In this document: positions 8,892-18,415 of the stretch, one piece after another
Layout of the letters: each line of letters starts with the position of its first letter
How positions within the stretch are numbered: the stretch's first letter is position 1
From: Anaerobium acetethylicum
GTDB taxonomy: Bacteria; Bacillota; Clostridia; Lachnospirales; Lachnospiraceae
Assembly: GCF_900096945.1 (NCBI RefSeq)
Contig: NZ_FMKA01000002.1
Location: 212,994 to 276,993 of the forward strand
Direction of reading: 5' to 3'
DNA: 64,000 nucleotides
Translations under genes and position numbers: made by a program
The notes under the pieces: generated by a model
What the model saw: the letters and a program-made list of their open reading frames with translations, nothing else
What the model was told of the DNA's origin: nothing
The model's database searches: none

Positions 8892-8930
8892 AGTGTTACT
8901 GTTCACTCAGCGAACAGTAACACTTATGCA
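8892..8930. repeat. F3 hairpin repeat, copy a
   Basis: AGTGTTACTGTTCACT and the complementary AGTAACACT arm enclose a CAGCG loop, followed by TTATGCA. Related hairpins lie on both sides of the malic enzyme gene (38.2 and 39.6 kb). It sits within a larger region bounded by TTGACTAT (8838) and ATAGTCAA (8979). The rest of 8650-9007 shows no gene; a TATAAT at 8815-8820 may be a promoter element for the next gene. Confidence 0.6.
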
Positions 8931-9007
8931 GCCCCGTGACGGGCTCGATCAGAGAGTCTGCATTTGTATAGTCAACGTGGCAGAGATGCAAAGGGAAGGT
9001 GGATAAC

Positions 9008-10216
9008 ATGAGAAAAAAATTACTGGCTTTAGTACTTATCCTGATACTGACTACGGTTCCTGGATGCACCCAAAATGGAAGTGACGGAGAAGAGACAGGC
9101 GAGGAAACTGGCGAAGAGACCGGAGAAGAAACAGGAGAGGAAACTGGCGAAGAGACCGGAGAAGAAACAGGAGAAGAGACCGGCGAAGAGACCGGAGAAG
9201 AAACAGGAGAAGAGACCGGCGAAGAGACCGGAGAAGAAACAGGAGAGGAAACCGAAGAGGAGACTGAAGAGGAGGGATATGTCCTTGCCGACTACTATCC
9301 ATTCCTTGACAACACAGTCTATACCTATCAAGGCGATGGAAATGAATATGCTTCCTTTATCATGAACATTGATGCATATAAGGAAAACCGGATACAGACC
9401 AGGACCAACAACGGCGGAACGGAAATGGTAAGGGTCATAGAGGTAAAGAATGGGAAAATAACCAGAATTTTTTCGCGTCCGGAATGCTACTACAGAGAAA
9501 ATTTCCTGACGAAAGCCGCGGAAGAGGCGGATGTACTGCTTATGGAACCATTGGAAAAAGGCACCGAATGGACGACGCCTGACGGATACAGACGTTACAT
9601 TTCGGCTGTGGATGTCGAAGTAGAGACGCCTGCAGGCACGTTCAGGGCGGTGGAAGTAACGACGGAAAGTTCAGGGGATATAAATAAGGATTATTATGCG
9701 CCGGAGGTCGGCCTGGTCAAGACGATATGGGAATCGAAGGAAGGGTACACGGTATCTTCCACCCTCAGCTCGATGACCAGAAATCAGCCTCTTGTTCAGC
9801 ATATCAGATTCTTCTACCCCGATAATAACGTGGAGAAGCTTTATTTCGTCGACAGAAACATATCTTTTGATACAAACGATATCACAAGGATTGTACTGCA
9901 GGAGGCCTTCAAGGAACTCCCCTCAGGAAAGGTTGCCAGGGTCCTTTCTGATAACGTGAAAATAAACTGGCTCTATCTGAACAAGGATGGAATGGTGTAT
10001 GTGGACTTTTCAGAGGAACTTGTCAGGGATATGAATGCAGGAGCCGGATATGAATCCCTCATCCTTGCAAGCATAACCAATACACTTGGAAACTACTACG
10101 GCGTGGAGAGGGTGTATCTGACGGTGGCAGGTAAACCATATGCATCGGGACATATCGAGATGGGACGATGGGATTATTTTAAAGTCAATACGGACAATGC
10201 TTTACCGCTTCAATAA
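9008..10216 (+). CDS. GerMN-domain lipoprotein with GEET repeat
   Basis: A 402-residue lipoprotein: signal peptide, then lipobox with Cys20 (TTVPGC). An acidic linker made of about 14 tandem GEET units follows (residues 27-82), then a middle domain (VLADYYPFLDNTVYTYQGD ...) and a C-terminal GerMN domain (IRFFYPDNNVEKLYFVDR to the end). GerMN occurs in the spore-related GerM and in other envelope lipoproteins. The repeat is presumably a flexible anionic spacer holding the folded part away from the membrane. ATG 9008 is preferred over GTG 8999 because GGAAGGTGG precedes it. The function is unknown; a hairpin at 10258-10287 separates it from the ABC genes. Confidence 0.82.
   Translation: MRKKLLALVLILILTTVPGCTQNGSDGEETGEETGEETGEETGEETGEETGEETGEETGEETGEETGEETGEETGEETGEETEEETEEEGYVLADYYPFLDNTVYTYQGDGNEYASFIMNIDAYKENRIQTRTNNGGTEMVRVIEVKNGKITRIFSRPECYYRENFLTKAAEEADVLLMEPLEKGTEWTTPDGYRRYISAVDVEVETPAGTFRAVEVTTESSGDINKDYYAPEVGLVKTIWESKEGYTVSSTLSSMTRNQPLVQHIRFFYPDNNVEKLYFVDRNISFDTNDITRIVLQEAFKELPSGKVARVLSDNVKINWLYLNKDGMVYVDFSEELVRDMNAGAGYESLILASITNTLGNYYGVERVYLTVAGKPYASGHIEMGRWDYFKVNTDNALPLQ
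9086..9253 (+). repeat. 12-bp coding tandem repeat (GEET), about 14 units
   Basis: Units of the form GG(A/C)GA(A/G)GA(A/G)AC(A/C/T) run in tandem with synonymous third-base differences. Two longer period blocks are visible, suggesting duplication of three-unit segments. Unit gain or loss would keep the frame. Confidence 0.9.
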
Positions 10217-10257
10217 AATATAATCAGAAAACAAGAGAAGAGATGCTCTTGTCTGGT

Positions 10258-10287
10258 AGCGGGTAGGAAGCTGCTTCCTATCCGCTA
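10258..10287 (+). terminator. Hairpin, possible weak terminator
   Basis: GCGGGTAGGAAG pairs with CTTCCTATCCGC; only a short T stretch follows. It may terminate the lipoprotein transcript. Confidence 0.45.
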
Positions 10288-10312
10288 TTTGACATCATGG
10301 AGGGAGAAGTAT

Positions 10313-11200
10313 ATGGCAGATGCAGTTGAAATCAGGGGACTGACAAAATATTATGGGAAATCAAGAGGGATAATCGATGTATCCTTCAATATCGAGGAAG
10401 GGGAAATATTCGGCTTCATCGGTCCAAACGGCGCAGGAAAGTCAACCACGATCAGGGTAATGCTGGCACTCCTTTATCCCGATTCCGGATCGGCCAAGAT
10501 ATTCGGCCTTGACTGCATGAAACAGTCAAGGGAAATCGCGAAGCGGGTAGGATACCTGCCTAGCGAGGTTTTTTATTATGAAGGGATGAAAGTCAGGGAA
10601 CTTCTGAACTATTCGGCAAGCTTCTACAAAAAGGACTGCAGCAAAAGGATCAAAGACCTGTCGGACAGGATGAACCTGGATCTGAACAAGAAAATAGACG
10701 AGCTGTCCTTTGGCAACAAGAAAAAGGTGGGAATCGTGCAGGGGCTTCTCCATTCGCCGGACCTTATCATTCTGGATGAACCTACATCAGGGCTTGATCC
10801 GCTGATGCAGCAGACTTTTTTCGAACTGATTAGGGAGGAGAATAAAAGGGGGGCAGCGGTCCTCATGTCTTCCCATATCCTGGGAGAGGTTCAGCGTCTC
10901 TGCGACAGGGTTGCAATCATTAAGGAGGGGCGGATCATCAAGGTTGAAAAGATTTCTACCCTGAAGGAAAACAGCGTCAGACGTTTTAAATTTGAAGTCG
11001 AGAGCAGCATACCTGAAGATTATTTTGCAATGGAGGGCGTGGATGGACTGAAGGTCGCAGGAAACGTGCACAGCTTCATATACAGGGGAGATGTCAACAG
11101 GATCATTAAAAAACTTTCTGCTGTTGAACTTGTGAATTTGTGGGCTGAGGAACCGGACCTTGAGGAAATCTTCCTGCATTACTACTCGGAAGGGGTGTGA
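10313..11200 (+). CDS. ABC transporter ATP-binding protein (ABC-2 exporter)
   Basis: A 295-residue nucleotide-binding domain: Walker A GPNGAGKST, signature LSFGNKKKV (a CcmA/Nat-type variant of LSGGQ), Walker B LIILDEPTSGLDP, switch His in SSHIL. The C-terminal 80 residues are the accessory domain of drug or bacteriocin-type exporters. With the two following permeases it should form an ABC-2 efflux pump; the substrate is unknown. ATG 10313 follows GGAGGGAGAAG; upstream TTG 10289 is not needed. Confidence 0.92.
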   Translation: MADAVEIRGLTKYYGKSRGIIDVSFNIEEGEIFGFIGPNGAGKSTTIRVMLALLYPDSGSAKIFGLDCMKQSREIAKRVGYLPSEVFYYEGMKVRELLNYSASFYKKDCSKRIKDLSDRMNLDLNKKIDELSFGNKKKVGIVQGLLHSPDLIILDEPTSGLDPLMQQTFFELIREENKRGAAVLMSSHILGEVQRLCDRVAIIKEGRIIKVEKISTLKENSVRRFKFEVESSIPEDYFAMEGVDGLKVAGNVHSFIYRGDVNRIIKKLSAVELVNLWAEEPDLEEIFLHYYSEGV

Positions 11201-11204
11201 TGCC

Positions 11205-12002
11205 ATGAATATTTACAGACACGAAATCAGGGTGAATCTTCTGACATCGTTTTTGTGGATCTGCGCCATATGCGGCATTTCCATGATACTGATGCTCTTC
11301 TACCCGATGATAAAAGCGGACATGGACGAATACCTTGTTTTTCTGGACAACTTTCCCCCTGCTGTAAAGGCCTTGATGGGGATCGTGACGGAGAATTTCA
11401 GCAGCCCATTGGGCTATTATGGATTTGCGTTTACCTATACCCTGCTTTTTGGAGCAATTCAGGCAATGAATCTGGGGGTAGGGATTCTTTCCAAGGAAGA
11501 GCGCGAAAAAACGGCTGATTTTCTGATGACGAAGCCTGTTACCAGGCTGGAAATACTGACTGCAAAACTGGCGGCATCCTTCACCATACTTGCCGTAACG
11601 AATGCATGCTACGTACCGCTCATGTACCTGATGCTGACCGGATATGCGGACGGGGAATTTGAAACAAAGACGTTCCTGCTGATCAGCTTTTCCCTCTTTT
11701 TCAGTCAGGCTGTCTTTTTCTTCATAGGGCTGGCGGTCTCGACAGTCTTGAAGAAGGTGCGGGCTGTTCTGCCGGTATCACTTGGGATGGTGTTTATGTT
11801 TTTTGCGATTTCTGCATTTGCTGTGACATCCAAGGATGACAGGCTGCGTTTTGTCACGCCATTCCAGTATTTCAAGGCAGACTACATACTGGCGGAAAAG
11901 CATTATGAAATGGAATACGTGGTCATGGGAGTGGCCGTCATCATGGTCGGAATCGCCCTGAGCTATTTCAGATACAGCCGTAAGGACATACAGGCAGTCT
12001 GA
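11205..12002 (+). CDS. ABC-2 permease subunit 1
   Basis: A 265-residue protein with six hydrophobic segments. The conserved EEREKTADFLMTKPVTRLEILTAKL block is the cytoplasmic elbow of ABC-2 permeases. It begins MNIYRHEI, parallel to MNIYLREL of the next gene, and both have exactly 265 residues, so they are an old tandem duplication. It starts 4 bp after the ATP-binding gene; AAGGGGTG is the ribosome site, overlapping the upstream stop. Confidence 0.9.
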   Translation: MNIYRHEIRVNLLTSFLWICAICGISMILMLFYPMIKADMDEYLVFLDNFPPAVKALMGIVTENFSSPLGYYGFAFTYTLLFGAIQAMNLGVGILSKEEREKTADFLMTKPVTRLEILTAKLAASFTILAVTNACYVPLMYLMLTGYADGEFETKTFLLISFSLFFSQAVFFFIGLAVSTVLKKVRAVLPVSLGMVFMFFAISAFAVTSKDDRLRFVTPFQYFKADYILAEKHYEMEYVVMGVAVIMVGIALSYFRYSRKDIQAV

Positions 12003-12008
12003 TTATCA

Positions 12009-12054
12009 TGCATCATTTGTGACTATGAAGGACATGGTCCTGAATAGTAATTAC
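12009..12054 (+). repeat. F2 right-end fragment between the two permease genes
   Basis: GCATCATTTGTGACTATGAA, then GGACATGGTCC, TGAATAGTAATTAC match the right end of the F2 repeat (compare 31068-31112 and 32692-32734). It ends just before the ribosome site of the next permease. Confidence 0.65.
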
Positions 12055-12066
12055 GGGAGGGAACTT

Positions 12067-12864
12067 ATGAACATCTATTTAAGAGAACTGAAAGCACATA
12101 TGAAGCCGCTCATAATCTGGACTGCCAGCATGGCGCTTCTTATTATGGGCGGAATGGCCAAATACTCTGCTACGCTGGGCATTGAGGGGATGAATATGAA
12201 CGACCTCATGAAGACAATGCCGAAATCGCTTCAGAATATTTTCGGAGTAGGGGTGTTCGACCTGTCGATTGCCCTTGAGTATTATGCGGTGCTTTACATG
12301 TATATCGTACTCGTGGCAGCAGTCCACGGGGTCATGCTTGGTGCTGGAATTATTGCAAAGGAGGAAAGGGACAGGACGGTAGAATATCTGATGGTGAAGC
12401 CGGTATCGCGGCAGAGCATAATCACGTCGAAACTTCTTGCGGCGTTGACGAATGTGGCAGTGTTCAATGGCTTCATATATGCTGCATCCTTTGCCATGAT
12501 CGGGTATTATTCGGAAGGGCATCCATATGCAGCAGGCGTGCTTAAACTTTCCCTGGGTTGTTTCGCCCTTGAAATCTTCTTTCTGGCAATGGGAGCTTTT
12601 TTTGCAGCACTCATCAGCCGATCAAAACTGTCATCAGCCGTATCAACGGGGATTCTTCTTCTGACGTTCATGCTGGCTGTCATAATAGATATCAGCGGGA
12701 ATTACGACTATCTGGGATATCTGTCTCCCTTCAAGTATTTCGATGCGGGGAAGATACTGAAGGGAGGGTATAATTATGCATACCCTGTCTTGGCAGCGCT
12801 GCTGACAGTTTCTTTTATAAGCGCAACTTATTATTTTTATAAGAGAAGAGATTTACGCATATAA
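12067..12864 (+). CDS. ABC-2 permease subunit 2
   Basis: A 265-residue, six-segment membrane protein, paralogous to the preceding gene (shared KEERDRTVEYLMVKPVSRQSI elbow). The two probably form a heterodimeric channel. ATG 12067 has GGGAGGG six bases upstream and aligns with the start of its paralogue. The longer frame from GTG 12019 would translate an F2 repeat end and is rejected. Confidence 0.9.
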   Translation: MNIYLRELKAHMKPLIIWTASMALLIMGGMAKYSATLGIEGMNMNDLMKTMPKSLQNIFGVGVFDLSIALEYYAVLYMYIVLVAAVHGVMLGAGIIAKEERDRTVEYLMVKPVSRQSIITSKLLAALTNVAVFNGFIYAASFAMIGYYSEGHPYAAGVLKLSLGCFALEIFFLAMGAFFAALISRSKLSSAVSTGILLLTFMLAVIIDISGNYDYLGYLSPFKYFDAGKILKGGYNYAYPVLAALLTVSFISATYYFYKRRDLRI

Positions 12865-12973
12865 AAGTATTATATTTGTATAATATGGTGAGAAATGATT
12901 GCATTAATCTTTGAGTTTATGTAAAATGTAAATAATTTATGTGACTTCGCAGAATGCGGTTCCCTAATAGTGC

Positions 12974-13073
12974 GTAACGACTACGGACCAGCAGGCCGGT
13001 CTGTGTACATTCTGGATTTTTATGCAGATGCAGTATAAAAATGCCTTGCAGGACAGCAATTCTGAACAGTTAC
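12974..13073 (+). repeat. F2 repeat, degenerate copy b, in the carB leader
   Basis: It begins GTAACGACTACGG and ends TTCTGAACAGTTAC. Inside are the F2-typical TTTTTATGC / TATAAAAATG arms. It ends 60 bp before the carB start, so it is probably part of the leader or carries the promoter. No target duplication is recognisable. Confidence 0.6.
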
Positions 13074-13133
13074 TATAATTCACTTCATATGGATTCATGG
13101 CAAATATATTGGACAATTGGTAAGGAGGAAACA

Positions 13134-16100
13134 ATGAAAAAAAGAGAAGATATCCATAAAGTATTGATTATTGGTTCGGGACCTATTATTATCGGACAAG
13201 CATGCGAATTTGACTATTCCGGCACGCAGGCATGCAAGGCGCTGAGAAAACTGGGTTATGAAATCGTTCTTGTAAATTCAAATCCAGCGACAATCATGAC
13301 AGATCCAGAAACTGCTGACGTAACATATATTGAGCCGCTTAATGTTGACAGGCTCACGCAGATTATTGAAAAGGAAAGACCGGATGCCCTTCTTCCGAAT
13401 CTTGGAGGCCAGTCTGGACTCAACCTGTGCTCAGAGCTTGACAAGGCAGGTGTCCTGAAAAAGTATCATGTCCAGGTCATCGGTGTCCAGGTGGATGCCA
13501 TCGAAAGAGGCGAGGACAGGATCGAATTCAAGAAGGAAATGGATAAACTTGGAATCGAGATGGCAAAAAGCGAAGTTGCCTACACGGTGGAAGAAGCTGT
13601 TGCAATTGCGGAAAACCTCGGATATCCTGTCGTAATCCGTCCGGCATATACCATGGGCGGCCAGGGCGGCGGACTCGTCTATAATGTAGATGAACTGAAA
13701 GTGATCGTATCACGCGGGCTCCAGGCCAGTCTCGTAGGCCAGGTACTGGTAGAAGAATCGATAATCGGATGGGAAGAGCTTGAGCTTGAAGTTGTCAGGG
13801 ATTCCCAGGGAAATATGATTACGGTATGCTTTATCGAAAATATCGATCCGATGGGCGTGCACACAGGAGATTCCTTCTGCTCGGCGCCAATGCTTACTAT
13901 TTCACAGGAAGTGCAGGACCGTCTCCAGGAACAGGCTTATAAAATCGTAGAGGCAATCCAGGTAATCGGAGGAACGAACGTACAGTTCGCTCACGATCCT
14001 GTAAGCGACAGAATCGTGGTTATTGAAATCAATCCAAGAACTTCACGATCTTCGGCACTTGCGTCAAAAGCTACGGGATTCCCGATAGCGCTGATTTCGG
14101 CGATGCTGGCAGCCGGACTTGATCTGAGCGATATACCATGTGGAAAATATGGAACATTGGATAAATATAAACCGGGCGGAGACTACATCGTAATCAAGTT
14201 TGCACGCTGGGCATTTGAAAAATTCAAAGGCGCAGAGGACAAACTGGGAACACAGATGCGTGCAGTAGGCGAAGTCATGAGCATTGGAAAGACCTACAAG
14301 GAAGCATTCCAGAAAGCGATCAGAAGCCTTGAGACAGGACGCTATGGATTAGGACATGCAAAAGATTTCCATAAGAAGACGAAGCTGGAGCTTCTGGAAA
14401 TGCTCCATGTGCCTACAAGCGAAAGGCAGTTCATCATTTATGAGGCCTTACGAAAAGGCGCTACAGTTGAAGAAATCTTCAAGCTTACAAAAATCAAGCA
14501 TTATTTCCTTGAGCAGATGAAGGAATTGGTTGAAGAAGAGGAAGCATTAAATGCGTACAGAGGAACCACTCCGCCTGTGGAAGTTTTGCGTAAAGCAAAA
14601 TCAGACGGATTTTCGGATAAATACCTGAGTCAGGTTCTCGATGTTTCTGAAACCCAGATCAGGGAAGACAGGACAAAAGCGGGAATCGTTGAAGCATGGG
14701 AAGGTGTCCATGTCAGCGGAACGGAAGATTCCGCCTACTACTATTCGACCTATAATGCAGAGGATAAAAGCGTAGCTCATACAGACAGGCCTAAAATCAT
14801 GATCCTTGGCGGAGGTCCGAACAGAATCGGCCAGGGTATCGAATTCGACTACTGCTGCGTACATGCTGCATTTGCATTAAAAGAGATGGGATTCGAAACA
14901 ATCATCGTAAACTGCAATCCGGAAACAGTGTCAACAGATTATGATACTTCAGACAAGCTGTATTTTGAGCCTCTGACCCTTGAGGACGTGCTGAGTATAC
15001 ACGAGAAAGAAAAGCCGCTGGGCGTGATCGCACAGTTTGGCGGACAGACACCTCTCAATCTGGCAGCAGACCTGAAGAAATTCGGCGTAAACATACTTGG
15101 AACATCTCCGGAAACCATCGATCTTGCAGAAGACAGGGATCAGTTCAGGGAAATCATGAACCGTCTTGGCATACCGATGCCGGAATCAGGCATGGCAGTC
15201 AATGTCGAAGAAGCTCTTGAGATTGCCAGAAAAATCGGATATCCGGTAATGGTAAGGCCATCCTACGTTCTTGGAGGAAGGGGAATGGAAATCGTCCATG
15301 ACGATGCAAGCCTTGAAATCTATATGAAGGCGGCAGTAGGAGTTACGCCGGACAGGCCGATCCTCATCGACAGGTTCCTGCACAACGCCCTGGAATGCGA
15401 GGCTGATGCAATCAGCGATGGAGCAAATGCGTTTGTTCCGGCAGTCATGGAACATATCGAACTTGCCGGCGTGCATTCGGGAGACTCGGCATGTGTTCTT
15501 CCTTCCAAAAACATTTCAGACAAAAATCTTGCATTAATAAAGAAATATACCAGGAAGATTGCAAAGGAAATGGACGTGCGCGGCCTCATGAACATGCAGT
15601 ATGCAATCGAAGACGACAAGGTATATGTTCTTGAAGCCAATCCGAGAGCATCCAGGACAGTGCCTCTGGTTTCCAAAGTCTGCGATATCAATATGGTAAA
15701 GCTTGCAACACAGATCATCACTAGCGAATTCACAGAAATGGATTCTCCTGTACCTGCTCTGAAGGAAAAGATATTCACCCACTGCGGAGTAAAAGAGGCA
15801 GTATTCCCATTCAATATGTTCCAGGAAGTAGATCCGCTTTTGGGACCGGAAATGCGTTCGACCGGAGAGGTGTTGGGAATTGCCCAGACTTTCGGCGAAG
15901 CATTCTATAAAGCGCAGGAAGCGACACAGACAAAACTGCCCCTTGAAGGAACAGTGCTGATCAGCGTTAACGACAGGGACAAGGCAGAAGTAGTCGAAGT
16001 TGCAAAAGGCTTCCATGACTGTGGATTTAAGATCATGGCGACAGGACGCACCTGCGACATCATTACGGAAAGCGGAATTCCAGCGGAAAAAATCCAGAAG

Positions 16101-16358
16101 ATAAATCAGGGGCGCCCTGATATCATGGATGCAATCGCAAATGACAGGATTGATGTCATTATCAATACCCCGAACGATAAAAAGGGAGCTTCGGATGACA
16201 GCTACATAAGAAAGGCTGCCATTAAGAACCGGATTGCCTATGTGACGACCATGGCGGCTGCAAAAGCTACCATCAATGGAATCAGCGAAGTCAGGAACCA
16301 GGGTGTTTTAGGTGTTAAATCATTACAGGATTTCCATAAGGAAATCAGGGAAGTATAG
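13134..16358 (+). CDS. carB: Carbamoyl-phosphate synthase large subunit
   Basis: A 1074-residue protein, the usual length. Two homologous ATP-grasp halves are present (VLIIGSGPIIIGQACEFDYS and ILGGGPNRIGQGIEFDYCC), each with NPRTSRSSAL / NPRASRTVPL motifs, and a C-terminal MGS-like allosteric domain from about residue 940. It makes carbamoyl phosphate from ammonia, bicarbonate and two ATP for arginine and pyrimidine synthesis. carA, which provides ammonia from glutamine, is not adjacent. ATG 13134 follows TAAGGAGGAAACA. An ATG at 13041 lies within the F2 repeat and is rejected. Confidence 0.98.
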   Translation: MKKREDIHKVLIIGSGPIIIGQACEFDYSGTQACKALRKLGYEIVLVNSNPATIMTDPETADVTYIEPLNVDRLTQIIEKERPDALLPNLGGQSGLNLCSELDKAGVLKKYHVQVIGVQVDAIERGEDRIEFKKEMDKLGIEMAKSEVAYTVEEAVAIAENLGYPVVIRPAYTMGGQGGGLVYNVDELKVIVSRGLQASLVGQVLVEESIIGWEELELEVVRDSQGNMITVCFIENIDPMGVHTGDSFCSAPMLTISQEVQDRLQEQAYKIVEAIQVIGGTNVQFAHDPVSDRIVVIEINPRTSRSSALASKATGFPIALISAMLAAGLDLSDIPCGKYGTLDKYKPGGDYIVIKFARWAFEKFKGAEDKLGTQMRAVGEVMSIGKTYKEAFQKAIRSLETGRYGLGHAKDFHKKTKLELLEMLHVPTSERQFIIYEALRKGATVEEIFKLTKIKHYFLEQMKELVEEEEALNAYRGTTPPVEVLRKAKSDGFSDKYLSQVLDVSETQIREDRTKAGIVEAWEGVHVSGTEDSAYYYSTYNAEDKSVAHTDRPKIMILGGGPNRIGQGIEFDYCCVHAAFALKEMGFETIIVNCNPETVSTDYDTSDKLYFEPLTLEDVLSIHEKEKPLGVIAQFGGQTPLNLAADLKKFGVNILGTSPETIDLAEDRDQFREIMNRLGIPMPESGMAVNVEEALEIARKIGYPVMVRPSYVLGGRGMEIVHDDASLEIYMKAAVGVTPDRPILIDRFLHNALECEADAISDGANAFVPAVMEHIELAGVHSGDSACVLPSKNISDKNLALIKKYTRKIAKEMDVRGLMNMQYAIEDDKVYVLEANPRASRTVPLVSKVCDINMVKLATQIITSEFTEMDSPVPALKEKIFTHCGVKEAVFPFNMFQEVDPLLGPEMRSTGEVLGIAQTFGEAFYKAQEATQTKLPLEGTVLISVNDRDKAEVVEVAKGFHDCGFKIMATGRTCDIITESGIPAEKIQKINQGRPDIMDAIANDRIDVIINTPNDKKGASDDSYIRKAAIKNRIAYVTTMAAAKATINGISEVRNQGVLGVKSLQDFHKEIREV

Positions 16359-16407
16359 TGGCTTAAGGCATACAGGCTGAGAAATGGGACATAAAGTATA
16401 AAAGATG

Positions 16408-16442
16408 AACCGGCAGTTCCTGAGAGGGCACTGCCGGTTTTT
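16408..16442 (+). terminator. Terminator after carB
   Basis: AACCGGCAGT (16408-16417) pairs with ACTGCCGGTT (16430-16439) before a T run. The remaining gap up to 16672 holds a TATAAT at 16559-16564 that may start the ior operon; nothing else was seen. Confidence 0.8.
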
Positions 16443-16672
16443 AAGCGCCTCTTTTAAGTGGATTATTTGCCCAAAAACAAATCACTGCGTTAAAAGGGCA
16501 CAAGATTAAATTAATAAAGAAAAATCAAAAAAAGAAAGAAAAATTTCAACAAAGATGATATAATGGGGAGTAAATGAGCAATAATATCCGTCTCGCAGCA
16601 TCAGGGAGCCTTAGGAGATTGAGGAGAAAAGCAAAAGCGTAATGGATTTGAGAAAGGATGGAATTTAAAAGA

Positions 16673-18415
16673 ATGTCAGAAAAAATAATTATGCTGGGGA
16701 ATGAAGCCATTGCCCGCGGAGCCTATGAAGCAGGTGTCAAAGTGTCAGCTGCTTATCCTGGAACACCAAGTACCGAAATCAGTGAAAACATCATCAAATA
16801 TAAAGATGCCATATATGCAGAATGGTCACCAAATGAGAAGGTTGCAATGGAAGTGGCAATCGGAGCTTCCATAAGCGGCGTGCGTGCCATGGCATCCATG
16901 AAGCATGTCGGCGTCAACGTTGCGGCAGATCCGCTCTTTACGGTTTCCTATATGGGAGTAAACGGCGGACTCGTGCTGGTGGCAGCAGACGATCCAGGCC
17001 TTTACAGTTCCCAGAACGAACAGGATACCAGATGTGTTGCAAGGGCAGCGCAGCTTCCTGTTTTAGAGCCTTCGGACAGCAGCGAAGCAAAGGAATTCAC
17101 GAAATTCGCTTTTGAAATGAGTGAAAAATACGACACGCCTGTAATTGTCAGAACTACGACAAGACTTGCACATTCACAGAGCATGGTTGAACTTTTCGAT
17201 AGGACTGAGATCGAAGATAAGCCATACGTAAGGAATGCTGCAAAAAATGTCATGATGCCTGGAAATGCAAAACTCAGACATATCGAAGTGGAAAAAAGGA
17301 CAAACGCAATGATAAAAGACGGTTCTGATTTCCCAATCAACAGGGTTGAGCTGAAAGATACCAAAATCGGCGTCATTACAAGCGGTATCCCGTATCTCTA
17401 TGTGAAGGAAGCCCTTCCGGACGCTTCCGTACTTAAATTGGGTATTGTAAATCCTCTTCCAAGAAAATTAATCGAAGACTTCGCTTCAAAAGTGGATGAA
17501 TTATACATCGTTGAAGAACTGGATCCTGTTATCGAAGAGCAGGTCAAATCCTGGGGAATCAAGGCGACAGGCAAGGAAATCCTCACGGTTCAGGGCGAAT
17601 ACAGCGCAAACATGCTCCGCAAGGCAATCTTGAAAGAAGAACTGGAAATTAAACCTGCAGCTCAGGTGCCGGCAAGACCTCCTATCCTTTGTCCAGGATG
17701 CCCTCACAGAAGCACCTATGCAGTACTGAATAAGCTGAAGATCCATGGAGCCGGAGACATCGGATGTTACACACTTGGTGCTGTTGCACCGCTGAGCGTC
17801 GTTGACACTACTGTATGTATGGGTTCGGGTATCAGCACCCTTCACGGGATGGAAAAAGCCAGAGGAAAAGACTTCATCAAGAACTGGGTAGCCCTGATCG
17901 GCGATTCCACATTCATGCATACCGGCGTAAACTCACTTATGAACATGGTCTACAACCAGGCAACAGGAACAGTCCTGATTCTTGACAATTCCATAACAGC
18001 CATGACAGGCCACCAGGACAGCCCTGCAACAGGGAAAAGCCTTATGGGCGACACTGTTACGCAGATCGATATCGAGGCGCTCTGCCGCGGAATCGGCGTG
18101 AAAAACATAACGACGGTAGATGCATTTGATCTTGCAGCGTTAGAAAAATCGGTAAAAGAAGAGAATGCGAAAGATGAAGTTTCCGTAATCATCGTAAAAG
18201 CGCCATGCGCCCTTCTTGACAAGAGCAGAAAACCTGTGTACGTGGAAATTTCTGATAAGTGCAAGAAATGCGGCATGTGCCTGAAACCTGGATGCCCTGC
18301 AATAACAAAGAATCCTGATGGAACAATCCATATAAACGATACGATGTGCGCAGGCTGCGGTTTATGTGCAAGTCTTTGTAAATTTGGAGCAATTGAGAAA
18401 GCAGGTGCAAAATAA
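16673..18415 (+). CDS. iorA: Indolepyruvate:ferredoxin oxidoreductase, alpha subunit
   Basis: A 580-residue protein with the N-terminal pyruvate-ferredoxin oxidoreductase fold (IMLGNEAIARGAYEAGVKVS, AAYPGTPSTEI), a thiamine-pyrophosphate domain (CPGCPHRSTY, GDIGCYTLG, GDSTFMHTG), and a C-terminal pair of [4Fe-4S] motifs (CKKCGMCLKPGCP and CAGCGLCASLC). It oxidatively decarboxylates aryl pyruvates to aryl-acetyl-CoA with reduction of ferredoxin. ATG 16673 fits the family start; ATG 16658 five codons upstream is possible. Its stop overlaps iorB by one base. Confidence 0.96.
   Translation: MSEKIIMLGNEAIARGAYEAGVKVSAAYPGTPSTEISENIIKYKDAIYAEWSPNEKVAMEVAIGASISGVRAMASMKHVGVNVAADPLFTVSYMGVNGGLVLVAADDPGLYSSQNEQDTRCVARAAQLPVLEPSDSSEAKEFTKFAFEMSEKYDTPVIVRTTTRLAHSQSMVELFDRTEIEDKPYVRNAAKNVMMPGNAKLRHIEVEKRTNAMIKDGSDFPINRVELKDTKIGVITSGIPYLYVKEALPDASVLKLGIVNPLPRKLIEDFASKVDELYIVEELDPVIEEQVKSWGIKATGKEILTVQGEYSANMLRKAILKEELEIKPAAQVPARPPILCPGCPHRSTYAVLNKLKIHGAGDIGCYTLGAVAPLSVVDTTVCMGSGISTLHGMEKARGKDFIKNWVALIGDSTFMHTGVNSLMNMVYNQATGTVLILDNSITAMTGHQDSPATGKSLMGDTVTQIDIEALCRGIGVKNITTVDAFDLAALEKSVKEENAKDEVSVIIVKAPCALLDKSRKPVYVEISDKCKKCGMCLKPGCPAITKNPDGTIHINDTMCAGCGLCASLCKFGAIEKAGAK

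Noticed and set aside
13041..13133. Longer carB with 31 extra residues
   Set aside because: The upstream ATG lies in an F2 repeat; a strong ribosome site directly precedes ATG 13134, which gives the standard length.
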